Origin: Saccoglossus kowalevskii
Taxonomy: Eukaryota > Hemichordata > Enteropneusta > Harrimaniidae
NCBI RefSeq assembly: GCF_000003605.2
Contig: NW_003140813.1
Span: 268,680 to 302,626 of the forward strand
DNA length: 33,947 nucleotides
Direction: 5' to 3'
The position numbers were made by a program, and so were the translations under genes. How positions within the stretch are numbered: position 1 is the first letter of the stretch; each line of letters opens with the position of its first letter. The notes under the pieces are model-generated. The model was not told the origin of the DNA. It saw nothing but the letters and a program-made list of their open reading frames with translations, and made no database searches. Below, in pieces: positions 9,885-22,300 of the stretch.

Positions 9885-12800
9885 AAGAGACTACGGATTG
9901 TATTGGTGAGCATTTGTTGCATAAGGTATGAATCGTCCTTGAAGGTGATTGTAGGACTGTTTCTGGCGGCAGTTGTTGCTTTAGCATTTTTTTGGAAGGC
10001 ACTGACTGCGCAGACAGATGATTTTCATGGCGCAATGGTTAAGGTATGATCGTGACGGTACGGGTCATTCTTGGCTCCTTTGATGCTGACAGTGAGTATA
10101 TGTAGTTCTTGGCATGTGATATCATTCTAGAGTAGAGTGCGGTTGTTGTTGATTGTGGTTCTAGTTGGTGAAGCAAATTCACTGATGTGCAGGAATCCAA
10201 AGAATGCTCGTGTGAAGGCAGCCCAGAGCATAAGAGTATCTTGGGCCTCTATGTTAGATTTGGTCCTTAGTCCGCTTTCAGTTTGCGCATTAAGTCAATG
10301 TTAATTCAGAGGTTCCATTTTCGGCATGGAGGTGGAGCACTGAGTTTAGGTACACCTTTATTGTTTTGTAGGCTAATTTCTCTAAAGCAAGGTGTGACAA
10401 ATACTGTGGTGTTGTGAGTTGTGACTGGCACGGGTGGTAGTTGGTAAGTAAGGCAGAAGTCCAGGTACCTGGTCTGTCCTACTTCCTTGTGGATGCAGCT
10501 GTGCTGTTCCAGTTGATTTAGCGATGTAGATGGTGGTGGACGTTGTCTGGAATGAGCTGTAGTACATCTGTTACTGGGACTGGGTGGACGGCAGCCTGTG
10601 GTACTAATTTGGGCAGCAAGTTCCTTGCTTCCATATGTCTACGGTTGATTGGTCATCACAGTGGGACATGATGTGTTGTCCGTGATAATGTTTTCTCCAA
10701 ATTAAATAGGCTACGTAAATGGGAAAGAGTTCCCATCAACTGAGAGCTAGAGTGTGGTAGTGGCCAGGAGAATGATAACCACTGACCATTGTACTAAGCT
10801 GCGTAGCCAAGCGTAGATGCGTCTGTGTACAGGTTCATGGCTGATGCTGGGGTTCTTTTTGGTTGGATAAAGGATGCAGTACCATTCTAAGTAGGAAGGA
10901 ATTCATTCTACCAAGCAACATCCAGTCGAAAGGCATTAGTGAGTGTGATTCTACCATTAATGTGATGGGTTGTAGTGCTTAGGTCTATCATGTGTCTGAG
11001 AAAGATTATTCCTGCTGGTATGCATTCGCAAGAAAAACTTAAGGTGCTGATGTGGGATAGTAGTTCTTGTTTAGTGCATTCGGTTGGCTGGATTCATATA
11101 ATAGTACTTTGTTGAGATGGTCCATTTTGTTCTTCGGGAGGCAAATGACCATTTGGGTTGTGTCTAGTTCTACACTGAGAAAGATGAGGACAAGAGATAG
11201 ACTTTCAATTTGTTGTCTCCAATTGGTACTCCAAAATATGACAGGTTTGTAGCATTGTTCGCATGTTGTTGTGGCAGGGGGATGTGTTGTGTGGACCAGC
11301 TGTGAACAAGTTGTCAACATAGTGAATTAGGTATTCTATATTTGCACGCTGTTTGATTATCCATTCTATGGTTTCAGCTTTATGGTTAAACAGACTGTAA
11401 GCCAAATGGAAGTACCCGATGTAAGAAATAATGGCAGGCTCCAGTTGGCTTTTCGGACAGGGCATATCCGGAAGGCGTGTTGTCTTGGCCATTAGTGTGT
11501 TTGGACCGTATTTTGTTGCCATAGCAATGTCATCGTCAATACATGCATATGTGAGGGGAGTATTGTTCTTTGTGAATGTGATCGTTGATGCTGTTTGATA
11601 TGTTCTCAAAGGTCTAAGAGGTTGGTGCCAAAGTTTGTCGGTCGTCCTATGGTGTGTCCAATAGTGTGTCCAATTTTGATTTATTTCTGTATTGCTTTGC
11701 TGACAGCTTCAAGGTTTTGCAGTGTAGTCTTTGTGTGCTTCGTGTGTAATGGTTACCAGAAAATCTAATGTTTGCTCCCTATGATATATCGTGCAGGATG
11801 GAAGCAACAAATGGTTTGTCTAGATGGTTATGGAGTTCTTTTGCAAATTCTTCTAGATGGAGTGAATGTTGATAAATGGATGGAGTTGATGCAGGCGGTA
11901 TGGTCATTTAGTGGAAAGGAGTGTGGCGTGCTGTTGATTTGCTTTCTTCTGTTCAGAAAGAGCTGCGTTGGTGTAGCTGAGGGCTTGTTGTTGTGCTGAA
12001 TCATTGGGTGGTCTTGGCTATGACAGATGCTGCATAGGTGAACACGATTGTGGTTGCAAGGTGACTGGCATATTCCACAATTAAAGTTTTTTGGATATCG
12101 TGAGATTCTAATTGTTACTGCTGTGATGTAGATTTGGTTGGTTCATGTAGTCATGGTGATAGGATTTGAAGCTACCTTCTTTGCGATTGTGTTGTGAGAT
12201 GTAAGGGCATGTCGAATGTTGAAGAATTTGGTGTAACCACCTTGGTTGCATTTCTAGCACAGTGGAAGTGGCATATGAAGGCTTCGTTGAAAGTACTGGT
12301 AGTCGTATCGTGGGTCTTGGCTGCTTCAAAATCCGACATCAGGCAACCAGGATTGATCTAGGCGAAAGCTGTTGTCATATGTGAGCTATGCTTCGGTTTG
12401 TACATATCAGACTTCATATCAATGAAACGTATACAGTTAAATAGATGAACTGTCTCGTGTGGGAAGTAGAAAGCGTGATAGGCTGCAAAGGTTCTGAAAG
12501 CTAAGAGCCAACTACCAAGGATGTTGAATGATTTCCTACTGGTTTGTGAATCGACTGTGGCAATTGATGGATTTTCGGGGTCAAGAGATATTTTTTGCTA
12601 GACCATAACAGGGTGTAAATATGATAAATCGACAAACTTACTTAAATCTGCAAGGGAATTCAATGTTGCTTGGTTGATGTATGGTAGCTGTACATTTGGT
12701 GGCAGAATAAAAGGGGTGATGCTATGCCTTGTGATGTGTGGATTTGTCGAATTTGGCTGTTGTATGGTGGTGATGTAGGGCGCAGCCATGTTGTCTACTG

Positions 12801-13670
12801 GATGAAATGAGAGCAGAAGTGATTGTGCCATCAGCGATGGGGTTTGTTATTGGGCTTGCTGGTTCTGAAACCAAATCAATGGTGGACATATTGGTGTCAC
12901 TGTGATTTTTTTACTTTTGACGGGGCAGTGTTTCTGTATATATATATATATACGTTTGGTGGATGCAGCAAATCATGAAAGACGCAAACCATGCTGTCTT
13001 GGCCCTGGGGTGGATTGACTTGCAGTAACTGATAGTTTGCAGCCACACTGCATATATTGCATTAAAGCTTCGAGGTCATTCATGTTGAGCGTGAATATGT
13101 TTGGGCTGTTGGAGTTTTGTTCTTCCACTGATGTTGCCGATAAGTAAGTGCCGGTAAGTGCAGTTTCATCTGTGAAGCAAGCTGGTTTGCGAATGTTTCA
13201 TTTACGTAAGGGTACCATGATTGGTATTGAAACTCAGTCTGGTGGATGTCACATTGGTGCAATTATGCTTGCTTGAAGTAAATCGATGTTGTATCCTGGA
13301 GCGAGGTTGGCGCTGTTGAGTAAGCAAGGTTTTTTGACTGTGGCCAGTGTCTGTGCTGGAAACTATAGTGATAACAAAGGTGTACGGTGAAGCAGGCATA
13401 GGCAGCAGCGTTGGTACAATGAGTTGATAGCCTAGCATATCCTGCTTATATAGTGAAGTGATGTTAGTGGCTTGGAGTTAGCCAGACCAGGTTGGGCAGG
13501 TGTGAAATGCCAAGGATTGTAAAACAAAGGCCAGATTGAGCAGCAAACAGTGAGTGCAAACCTTAGCCTACCCTGCTAATAAACAAGGAGTGAGTGTTAC
13601 AAGTTAGCCAAACAAGGTTGGGCAAGTATCAAATGCCATAATAACAAAACAAAAAAAGCTGACTATGCAT
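9885..13670 (-). mobile_element. DIRS-like (tyrosine-recombinase) retrotransposon fossil
   Basis: The parts run 5' to 3' on the minus strand. A gag-like region (about 13440-11990) contains a Cys/His cluster reading CNHNRVHLCSICHS near 12015-12060. A reverse transcriptase region follows (about 11640-11030), with FTAGPHNTSPCHNNMRTML after the catalytic motif and then a conserved stretch containing ELDTTQM. Next is a linker with an FLRHMIDLS-like segment near 10980. A tyrosine recombinase part (about 10620-9885) matches the second copy at 2785-3555. The family call rests on this order and these motifs. The element is broken many times over (roughly ten or more breaks) and looks old; it makes no intact protein. 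Confidence 0.75.
13441..13660. repeat. Two tandem ~131-bp units at the 5' edge of the DIRS fossil
   Basis: Two direct units start with CCTGCT at 13441 and about 13572. Each contains AGTTAGCCARACMAGGTTGG and an AAATGCCA segment, ending in AAAACAAA. Their place just upstream of the gag-like region suggests terminal or leader repeats of the fossil, but this is inference. Confidence 0.55.
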
Positions 13671-16100
13671 TGATGCTAGTGAGGGGGGGGGGTCTGTTAC
13701 TTTACCAGCATTAACCTTGGTTACATGATTACATAATATAACCATGAAAAATAACTTTTAATTCGTTCAATACTGTACTCATTGAGAAAATGTTGTCCAC
13801 TGTCTGTTTTGTACTACCAGATTTGAGTTGCAGAATATTTAATCCAGGTTCCCATATTATATATTGTTAGTGAGAATGTGTGAAACAATTGTAACTGCAA
13901 TTGTTGACCTGTGAAGAACAAGATTGTCATTTGCAATGGAACACATTGTAAATGTGAAGTGGGTATTATAATGAAGATCTATGTACACTGGCGAAAACGA
14001 TTATATTATTTGCATTGTAAATCATTCTACCAAACCACAAGTTACCTGCGTGCCAACTATTCTGTTTAGCTGGAGTTTCAATACAATCCCTGTACTTGCA
14101 TAACTGATCAAAGCAATATATTAATTATTTTTCTGGTGTTTCTTGATTTAGAGCGAGATGCTCCACTGCTTTCTAGATTCCTGGCCATCAATTATGGTTT
14201 TGGGGATTCATACATCATCTTGATTTAATGATTAAGTGATTCATCACGTGATTGTTTAGTAGATTTTGTCACACTGAAACCCCCCCCCCCCATTTCTCGA
14301 AAATTGACTAGCATTGATTTGTTAGTAATACCTGATTGACAGGAATAATAATTAATGTAATGACATATTATTGGGAGTGGGTCATCATTTTAACTTTCCA
14401 GTTCAGCTTTCGGAGATTCGTGGTTCATTGTCTAGTCATTGTAAAACTAATTCGATTGTGTTTCACCTACATGACTTATTCATGTTAGGTCAAACAAATC
14501 AAGTGACTGATTATTATTTAAATATTCGTGTTTCCGAAACTGTTACACCAGGTTAACTCAAAGATTACTCTCTCTGTGTGTATTGGTGTTCCAATCCTGT
14601 TTTCTGCTTCGTATTCGTATCTACTTCTGGATATGACTGTCATATTTTATTAACCCATGGGAGTTTGCGAATTACCATAAATATATCGTATTCGTCAGCC
14701 AAGGTTCATTTCTTCGGCCGTCGCCTCACCATTGAAAGGATGGGCAAAGGAATCGCACGATATGGTTACATATATACCGTAACCTGGCAATGGCATCATA
14801 TACATCTGTACACAGTGTTTGATGTGCTGAAAACTTTCCTATTCGCGATAACATGGTAAAATGCGATACATTATAACCAACTAATGCTGGTTTCAACAAA
14901 TAAGCCAGTCATATGTCGTGTCGGTGTGACCATGGTGTACACTGTAAACTTTTTAAGCACGTTCACGTGTTTCATTAAAATACACCGTTGTAATTGAAAG
15001 CATACTTTTTAAATTAAAAACATGTGTATTATATTATAAAACATTTGTATTTTCTATTAAAACATTATCGTCTTAGTATTTTTCGTAAAGAGTTTCTACG
15101 ACAACACACAAAAATATACGTGTCAAGTGTTTATTGATAAGACATTTATAGAATCATGCAATCAACTTTATGCAATCAGTGCTAACAACATTGAGTAAAA
15201 AGAAATATCGGTAACGTTCAAGCGTGTTGGTATGTCCATGGTCCAAGGCACCAGATTGTACGAGTATATGGCTTTATTAACCTACAAGTACAACTGGAAA
15301 CAGATACCTCGTGGCCTAACAGTGTTTGACTCCTTGAATTTTGGTGAACGGTGGCATAAGAGCATTCTCACGAGTGAGTTAAACATATTTCTCGAATATG
15401 TTCAATTTGAAGTAATTCGAAGTAAGTTACCAACCATGTTTCAAACCAAAACACCAGACTATAAATGTTTTACAAAATGCTAATGTACAAGGTACGTTTG
15501 TATTCATAAGAGTAACTAAAACACTTTCCTTCTAAACTGTGTTATCATGTTGCCTCACTGAAACGCAAGATAGAGTTGTCTAAAACAGATTTGTGTCAAA
15601 GCAAAGCTCATTTCAAGATAACATTGCTAATTCGAAACACACCAGAATATTAAGCGCACACTTCAAATGACCGAAACACTGTAATAATGGATCACAAAAT
15701 AATAGACACGTGCAAATCCAATGTTTCTTTATAAATGTCACCTTTTGTATAACTTTCTGTATATCACACTGACAAAATTGATACAAGATTTTTTTTGTTT
15801 TTATATGGATATAACGAAACAGAGATTAAACAAGTGTACAACATATAATTCCAGTTCTAAACAGCCATAGAATTAGCGCGAACAACCAATGAGAATTGCA
15901 TCGGAACGTATCGATTCCATCTCATAAATATGGCAACAATTGGCATGTTATGTCAGTGTGTAATTCCAAACCCACAAATCATACTAAAATAATGTATTTT
16001 TTGATATTTAATACATTTGAATTGATTTGTAGAATATTGCAAGTCTCTACTTTGCGATAAATGTACATACAATAAAGCTTCAAAAATATAACACGACCAG
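13671..16100. other. Unassigned sequence with homopolymer tracts
   Basis: No supportable gene. It holds a G run at 13683-13692 and a C run at about 14280-14290. Short open frames occur (up to 93 codons at 14578-14859 and 83 codons at 15232-15483) with no domain I recognise, no splice context and no homologous copy in the window. Confidence 0.45.
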
Positions 16101-16110
16101 AGATATTTAA

Positions 16111-16134
16111 TTTATTTAGGATGTTGAATTTATT
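16111..16134 (-). promoter_or_regulatory. Poly(A) signals of the dipeptidase gene
   Basis: The minus strand carries AATAAA twice, at 16134-16129 and 16116-16111, about 50-75 nt after the dipeptidase stop codon. This gives a plausible short 3' UTR. The cleavage site itself cannot be read from sequence. Confidence 0.5.
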
Positions 16135-16185
16135 TTCCTGTGTTGTTGACAACGCCTCCCCTCCCCCGCTGGCCAATAATAATTT

Positions 16186-16353
16186 CTAATCGCACTGTGT
16201 TGTGGCCAAATGTTCAGATGCTTTCTGTGAGCTCGGATAAGACGCCCATCCATCTTCTTCATGTGTGCGACACTCATTGTTAAACTCTGCCTTGCTGTCG
16301 TTTCGCTCAATCCATTCCTCATAGGGGAAAGTGTCTGACATGGTGTCTCGTAC
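16186..16353 (-). CDS. DPEP: Dipeptidase exon 10 (C-terminus)
   Basis: Codes residues 401-455 and a TAG stop. It contains [18 protein letters not shown], where C428 matches the inter-subunit disulfide cysteine of mammalian DPEP1. The end, HLATTQCD, is hydrophilic, so no GPI-anchor signal follows. The acceptor is TTGAAG. Confidence 0.88.
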   Translation of the reverse strand, partial: VRDTMSDTFPYEEWIERNDSKAEFNNECRTHEEDGWASYPSSQKASEHLATTQCD

Positions 16354-19300
16354 CTTCAATGATCAAAAGAGATGTATTATACTAAATCCAACTCGAGAGA
16401 ATTGTTTTTATGCTGACATACTTTATCATGATATGATTACTAGTATAGCCATACACACGTATTTGTTGGTCAGTAACGTTGATATATTCTAGATTTGACC
16501 CCCTATATTAAATGTGTACACAATTTATAGTTGAAATATATATACCACAGTTCTGGAAATAAATTCAAATGAACATTACATATCAACATACACATTCAAA
16601 TTTGTCATAGTCCTGACTAAGTCACGTGACTACATACATACATACATACATACATACATACATACATACATACATACATACATACCCTTTCCACTTCCTG
16701 CATAACTCTGATAAGGTTTCTTCCAATTAATTTCTCAATATTCTCGTCTGTCCAGTTACGTATTACCATTTCTTCAATTAAATATGGATATTTGGACACA
16801 TCCTCTAATCCTACTGGCGTTCTGATACAAAATGTACCAATGAGAAAGATGTAATGGAAATGGCATCAAGATTCGTTACTCGGGTGAATCATAAAATGGG
16901 GTGTACGGAGTAGCCCAAATGAACAATCTGTATAAAAACATCTATTATGCAGCGATTTGTTTGTGCAAATAATGGTATGAAATATCAATATCACCAAAAA
17001 TGTCCCGAATTGGATGGACGTCTTAGAATGGTGGATATATATAAAAATTGGCTATTTAATTAGTTAATAAAAATCGTAAGTATATTATATGAACAAAATT
17101 ACCATGGAAACTACTTACACGCTAATGCCGTCGTAATCAGACCCGATTCCCACGCATCCATAGCCACAGACACTTGCAATGTGTTCAATGTGATCTGATT
17201 AAATATTTAATTTAGAAATTATCAGCATCTTATAGTAAATATTTGCTCAAATTTTGACCTGCATTTTCGCACGTTTGAAAACTGACAATGCTGTAAGATT
17301 GTGGCATACCTAGCTTAGTGAAAAGGCAGAATTTGTTTCACTAGATTGTGTAACTTGTAATACCCTGGGTAATGTGTTCATTTGCCCATTGCTTCACAGA
17401 ATAAGGATGTGACACATTGTAACAAATTGTATGTCGAAATTAGAATGGACAATTCTTTAGAAGGGAAATCCATGTTTTGTGGAGATATTTTGTTAACATG
17501 AGATGTTAAATAAACAATTGCACTCAATCAATTAATTGACCTTGTAAGCTACTACTGTTTTAGTCCAGACATCACGTGACCCAGACACCCCTGACACATG
17601 CAAGTTACGCACTGATGACAGGATTTGATAAATATGCGAATACAGTGTCTCTATAATTGAAATAAGTCTCATAATTCAAATCAAATCTCATATCACTGAT
17701 TGTTATCTGACCTGCGACCTGTGGGATATCACAGACTTCCTGTTTGTTTGGTTCACAGTTTATGAATCCTGGGTAGAATACCATCATAACAATTCCACCA
17801 TTTTCAACCTGAATAGGAAAAGACGAAAACAGGAAACTTTCGTCGTGTTCGATATGTGACGTATACGAAAATGTCGAAAAACTAAATTCGACTATGGCTC
17901 CTGAAAACAATTCATGGGTCGATGTATGTTCTCTTGCAACCGAATAACAATAAATTGAAATAATACATTATATATTGAAGATAAAAGTACGCCCCAAATC
18001 AATTACTCAATTAATAATTACAAGCCGTTCTAAGACTTCGTCCGGGACATTTCGTGTGTTGTCACACAGTGTTCTCGCAGCCGAGTGACTGAATATTACT
18101 GGTGACTGCGATACATCGAGGGCGTCGTTCATAGTGCTAACACTAACATGTGAAAGGTCCACTAACATACCAAGGCGATTCATTTCACGAATCAGGTCCT
18201 ATAATAATGGAAATGTACAATGAAAAGTTGTGAATTGATTAGAAAGCGGCCACAGAAACCCAGATCCATGCGTGGCAGATGTGGAGTGGTAACATTCAAC
18301 GTTTGTTCATATTGTACAGATGAAAGTTGATTTACAGGCATACAATTCCCATGATCGTTATTCACACTCAGTGAGTGCATACCTTTCCCCAGTCAGATAA
18401 GCCACCAAACTCCAAGTCGTCTTCAGAACGTCCACTGTTATCAGCCCTGAAATAAACAGCAATTAAGTAATAATGATAAATTACGGATTTCTGTGTTTCT
18501 CTTTCAGGAGCGTAATAGTAATCACGAGATAGGTAAAACACAACTACCAGACTTATAGTTATTTGGGCAGAATTATGCTTTTGGTGGGAGCTTGTGAGCA
18601 TTTGTATGAGATTGGTGGTAACATTCTTTAACACGTGTTTTAAACAAAGTGTGCAACCAGACAAATATACATGTATGTCGTGTTGTCAAATTCGCAGACT
18701 GTTGATATGATTGTTGTTTTGTTATCGATTTTACTGAAAACTTACGTAAATTTATAACTGAGTAAGTGCTATACTATGCTACCAAAAGTGTAGCAACATT
18801 TACATAAACAATACTGTATTGCATCGAACTGTTGCTCGAAGGAACATTCCCTATTAAGTCATATTTATATTTTAACTTGTAGTAAAGTGTTATTGAAAAT
18901 TAGGTGATTAACATAATAATAACAACATAACAAATGAAAAGCTTCTGTCGCATTGAATGATTTTTTATCTATACTTCTTAGTCAAATTAATTAGCTCGTT
19001 CACTGTAAATTCGTTTTCCCATGCCAGCAGCTAACTTAACATGGCCAACCACGCAGTGCCAAACATGAATTTTTAAAAGATTTGTTTCCAGGAATATGAA
19101 AACAGTGTGGTCAAGAATCAGAAGACACAATAATTAATAACACAATAGCTATATCAGTTATGTATAAAATAAATTCTCAGATCTAAAAGGGCAGTGGTCG
19201 TCGAGAAGCGCGTGTTCAAATTCGTGTAAAAAACAATGCTGTATACGTCGTGTGGGACCCGTGTCGATCACAGCGCGCCTCAGCGACCACCACTCTTTAA

Positions 19301-22300
19301 AGGGTGATGGTCGTCGCGCCACGCCGCGTTCTGTTCGATATGGAACACATATAGCGACGTACACGTTGCTTGTAAAATACATTGTTTGTTTGAATGAAAT
19401 TCGAACACGCGCCGCGCGACGACCACCGCCCTTTAATTCTTGGTTAAGGAATGTTCAGTTAAAGTCTAACACCGTGCACGTCACCAAGTCTCACCATGGT
19501 GTATTACAGCTGTGTGTTAATGTCATATATCTTGCACCGACGTCATACATCATACGAAGATTAGAATAAGTACTATCAACGCTATGACCTCCTTCCATTC
19601 CTATCAGACTACCAATCTTACCAGCAACAAATGCATCCACGATACCTGTTGGGATAGTATATGTGTATTTAGCATTTATTTATTTGCGTCAATTATACTA
19701 ATTCACACAGAATGCACAAATTGAAAATCAAAAAGCATAGTCGAAAGCAAATTAAAAAGTGAATAGCAACTGACTGTATAGACGCGAATTCGTAATGAAC
19801 AGTAAATTTAATTGCAAATCAAAACTGTAAATGCAAATTTGTCTAGAAGAGTAAAGCGTAAATGTGAAATACATTTTGAAACTGGAAAAATAAAAATGAG
19901 AATGTAAATTTCTTTTTCTAAAATAGAGCTGAAATAATTAGTGTAAGTGTAGGTATATAAATTGTATGAAATCAGTCGAATATACACAAAGTCACCTAAA
20001 GTATAGAACACAGACCGAGTACGAAGACTCCCGTTTTGGGACATAAAGTCCGACCCGAAAAAAATGTCGAGTTCTGGGATGGTTTCTTCTTAGCTCAGTA
20101 AATAAGAAAATCAAATTAATACTTAAATTAATACAATGCAAATATAATCAATTATAATTGTTTATCCTAATACTTGTAAATAAACAAAATTATGGAAAAA
20201 ACACCTTATCGAATTTTATTAAATTTTTCTTAAATCCTACAAAATTCACTTCATATACTTAACTATTTATGTAAAATTGTCTATCTGGTTTTAATGAAGA
20301 GTTATTTTATCTCAGTCTGTGTACTGTAAAATCCGTTATTTTTACTTTTTGTGCTGAAGGAGTGACTCAGTGAAAATAAAATCCAGCGAATATACCCTTT
20401 TCCCTATTTTACAATCAACTCATCAAAAATCAGTGAAAATAAATAAACTCTACGAAACAGCTAAAAGGTCTTTTAAGCGAAAATTTATCCCACCTAAAAT
20501 AGAGTATTCACGCAATGTAGCTATTATGGCGCATGTGTTTCAGAGATAATACAAAGTAAATAAGTCAGACCTTGTGCCGTTGTAACATATGCAAATGTAT
20601 CGCTGTATTGTTTGACATATCTTTTGACAAGGTCAATCTGGTCCAATGTCTGGCGAACGGCATCATTGTACTGGCTATCACATGGAACATAGACAGACCA
20701 AAACTACAACGAATTGAACCGACATATTATAATACGAATCTGACTAGATCATCGTGTACAATAATCCTTAGTTCTCTATATCCATGCACCAAATTGTAGT
20801 ATTCAAATTGACGTCACGTGCATGCTTTGCATGATTAAAAATTACTTTCGAACGTCTGAAACGTAAATGGTTTTCTTGGTTTTAAACGTATCATGTAAAT
20901 TTCCAGCTGCATTTAGATTCCTAGGCTGAATTACATATGTTCTGTGTTTGTTATTTTAATATACAAACTGCCACCAACTTCCCGTTGTTAAGCATCAACA
21001 TGTTATTGTCATATTCACTATGACCCGCAACGTGTACTGACTTTACAATCAGCCAGTCCAGATGATATGAACATATACTCGACTGTCCACCCATCTTTCT
21101 CGGAGCCTAGGGATATCATAGTGTACACCGTACGAACTATAATCACTTACCTACCTGAACACCCACCAGACCTTCTCGGGGCATAGAGATACCAGTGTGG
21201 ATTCTATGTGAACTATGAACATTACTTACCTGGCCACCCACCAGACCTTCTCAAAACTTAGGAATATCAGTATGGAGACCATACGAACCAACTAGATCAC
21301 TATTCAAATCAACGTTGACTCTAATACACGTTTCAATGCTGGGTAGATGTTGTGGACGTTTTGTTGACAATACATTTTGAAAAGCGCGTCATCAATAATA
21401 TGGTTTGTGTGTACTTTAAAAAAAGGAAATACGTATTACGTTGAACGAAGGAAGTAAAATTCCCTAACTTGTTCCCAAGAAAAGATATACATGTATTATC
21501 CCTTAGTGGCCCCAACATAAAGAGAGATAATGTTATCCATGTTGTTCAAAGTATTATCCATGAGTGGTCCCAGTAACAGAGATAGTAATTATTTTTTTTA
21601 TACGAGTTATGTAGTGATTTTTAAAATGCTGGTAATTTTGGTCAAATTGTGCTGTTTTTAGTATTATTATTGCATTTTCTGCTGGTGAAGTGAATAACAA
21701 TTCCACGCTGCTAGAGATTTTTTGAAGGAAAACAGGCTATGTAATCCATGAATGCAATGCAGTATGGGATGATAAACATTTATAAGATAAACATTTTATA
21801 TTGTCAAATTAATTGTAAAAGATTTTGTACGTGTATACCACAAAGTTGGAGATTTTAGCATGGATGAATTATTTCTTAATATTTTCCAAGTAATGATTCG
21901 TTCATTCTTAGCGTTTTTGCAAAATGTATTTTCTATATTCTTGGTGTGTTTCAGTTCTGTGAGTTTTGTTCATGAATAATGTTTTGTTTTGTTGTTGTTA
22001 ATATTGAATATTTCGTTGATACGTTCCAAATACAATTCTATCTATCTATCTAACTACTGTATGTGTATGTTTACCGAATAAATAATATTATTTATGGAGG
22101 TCATTGATAAGCGCAGCATTCCTTACTGTAAACAGGAGGCGAAGGCAATTGGCAAAAAAATCAACTAAACAGGAGGTAACAGATAAAAAACAAACTGTAG
22201 TCTCCCGCCCGGAGACGTACGTGTCGAACACCGAATAGAATTGTTTAGTTCGTGACGGTTCGGCAGGTGTAAGGAGTGTGTTTACCTTTTAATAAGTGCA

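Noticed and set aside
11067-11252. 61-codon plus-strand open frame
   Set aside because: Antisense to the reverse transcriptase part of the DIRS fossil.
15232-15483. 83-codon plus-strand open frame
   Set aside because: No recognisable family, no copy elsewhere in the window and no splice context; kept only as unassigned sequence.
16631-16685. CRISPR-like or structured array
   Set aside because: A plain tetranucleotide microsatellite without spacers.
19252-19569. 105-codon plus-strand open frame
   Set aside because: It runs through the MITE pair and antisense to dipeptidase exon 4.
20572-20799. 75-codon plus-strand open frame
   Set aside because: Antisense to dipeptidase exon 3.
22199-22217. 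GTCTCC/GGAGAC inverted repeat as a regulatory site
   Set aside because: Only six base pairs per arm in intron 2; expected by chance in a window of this size.
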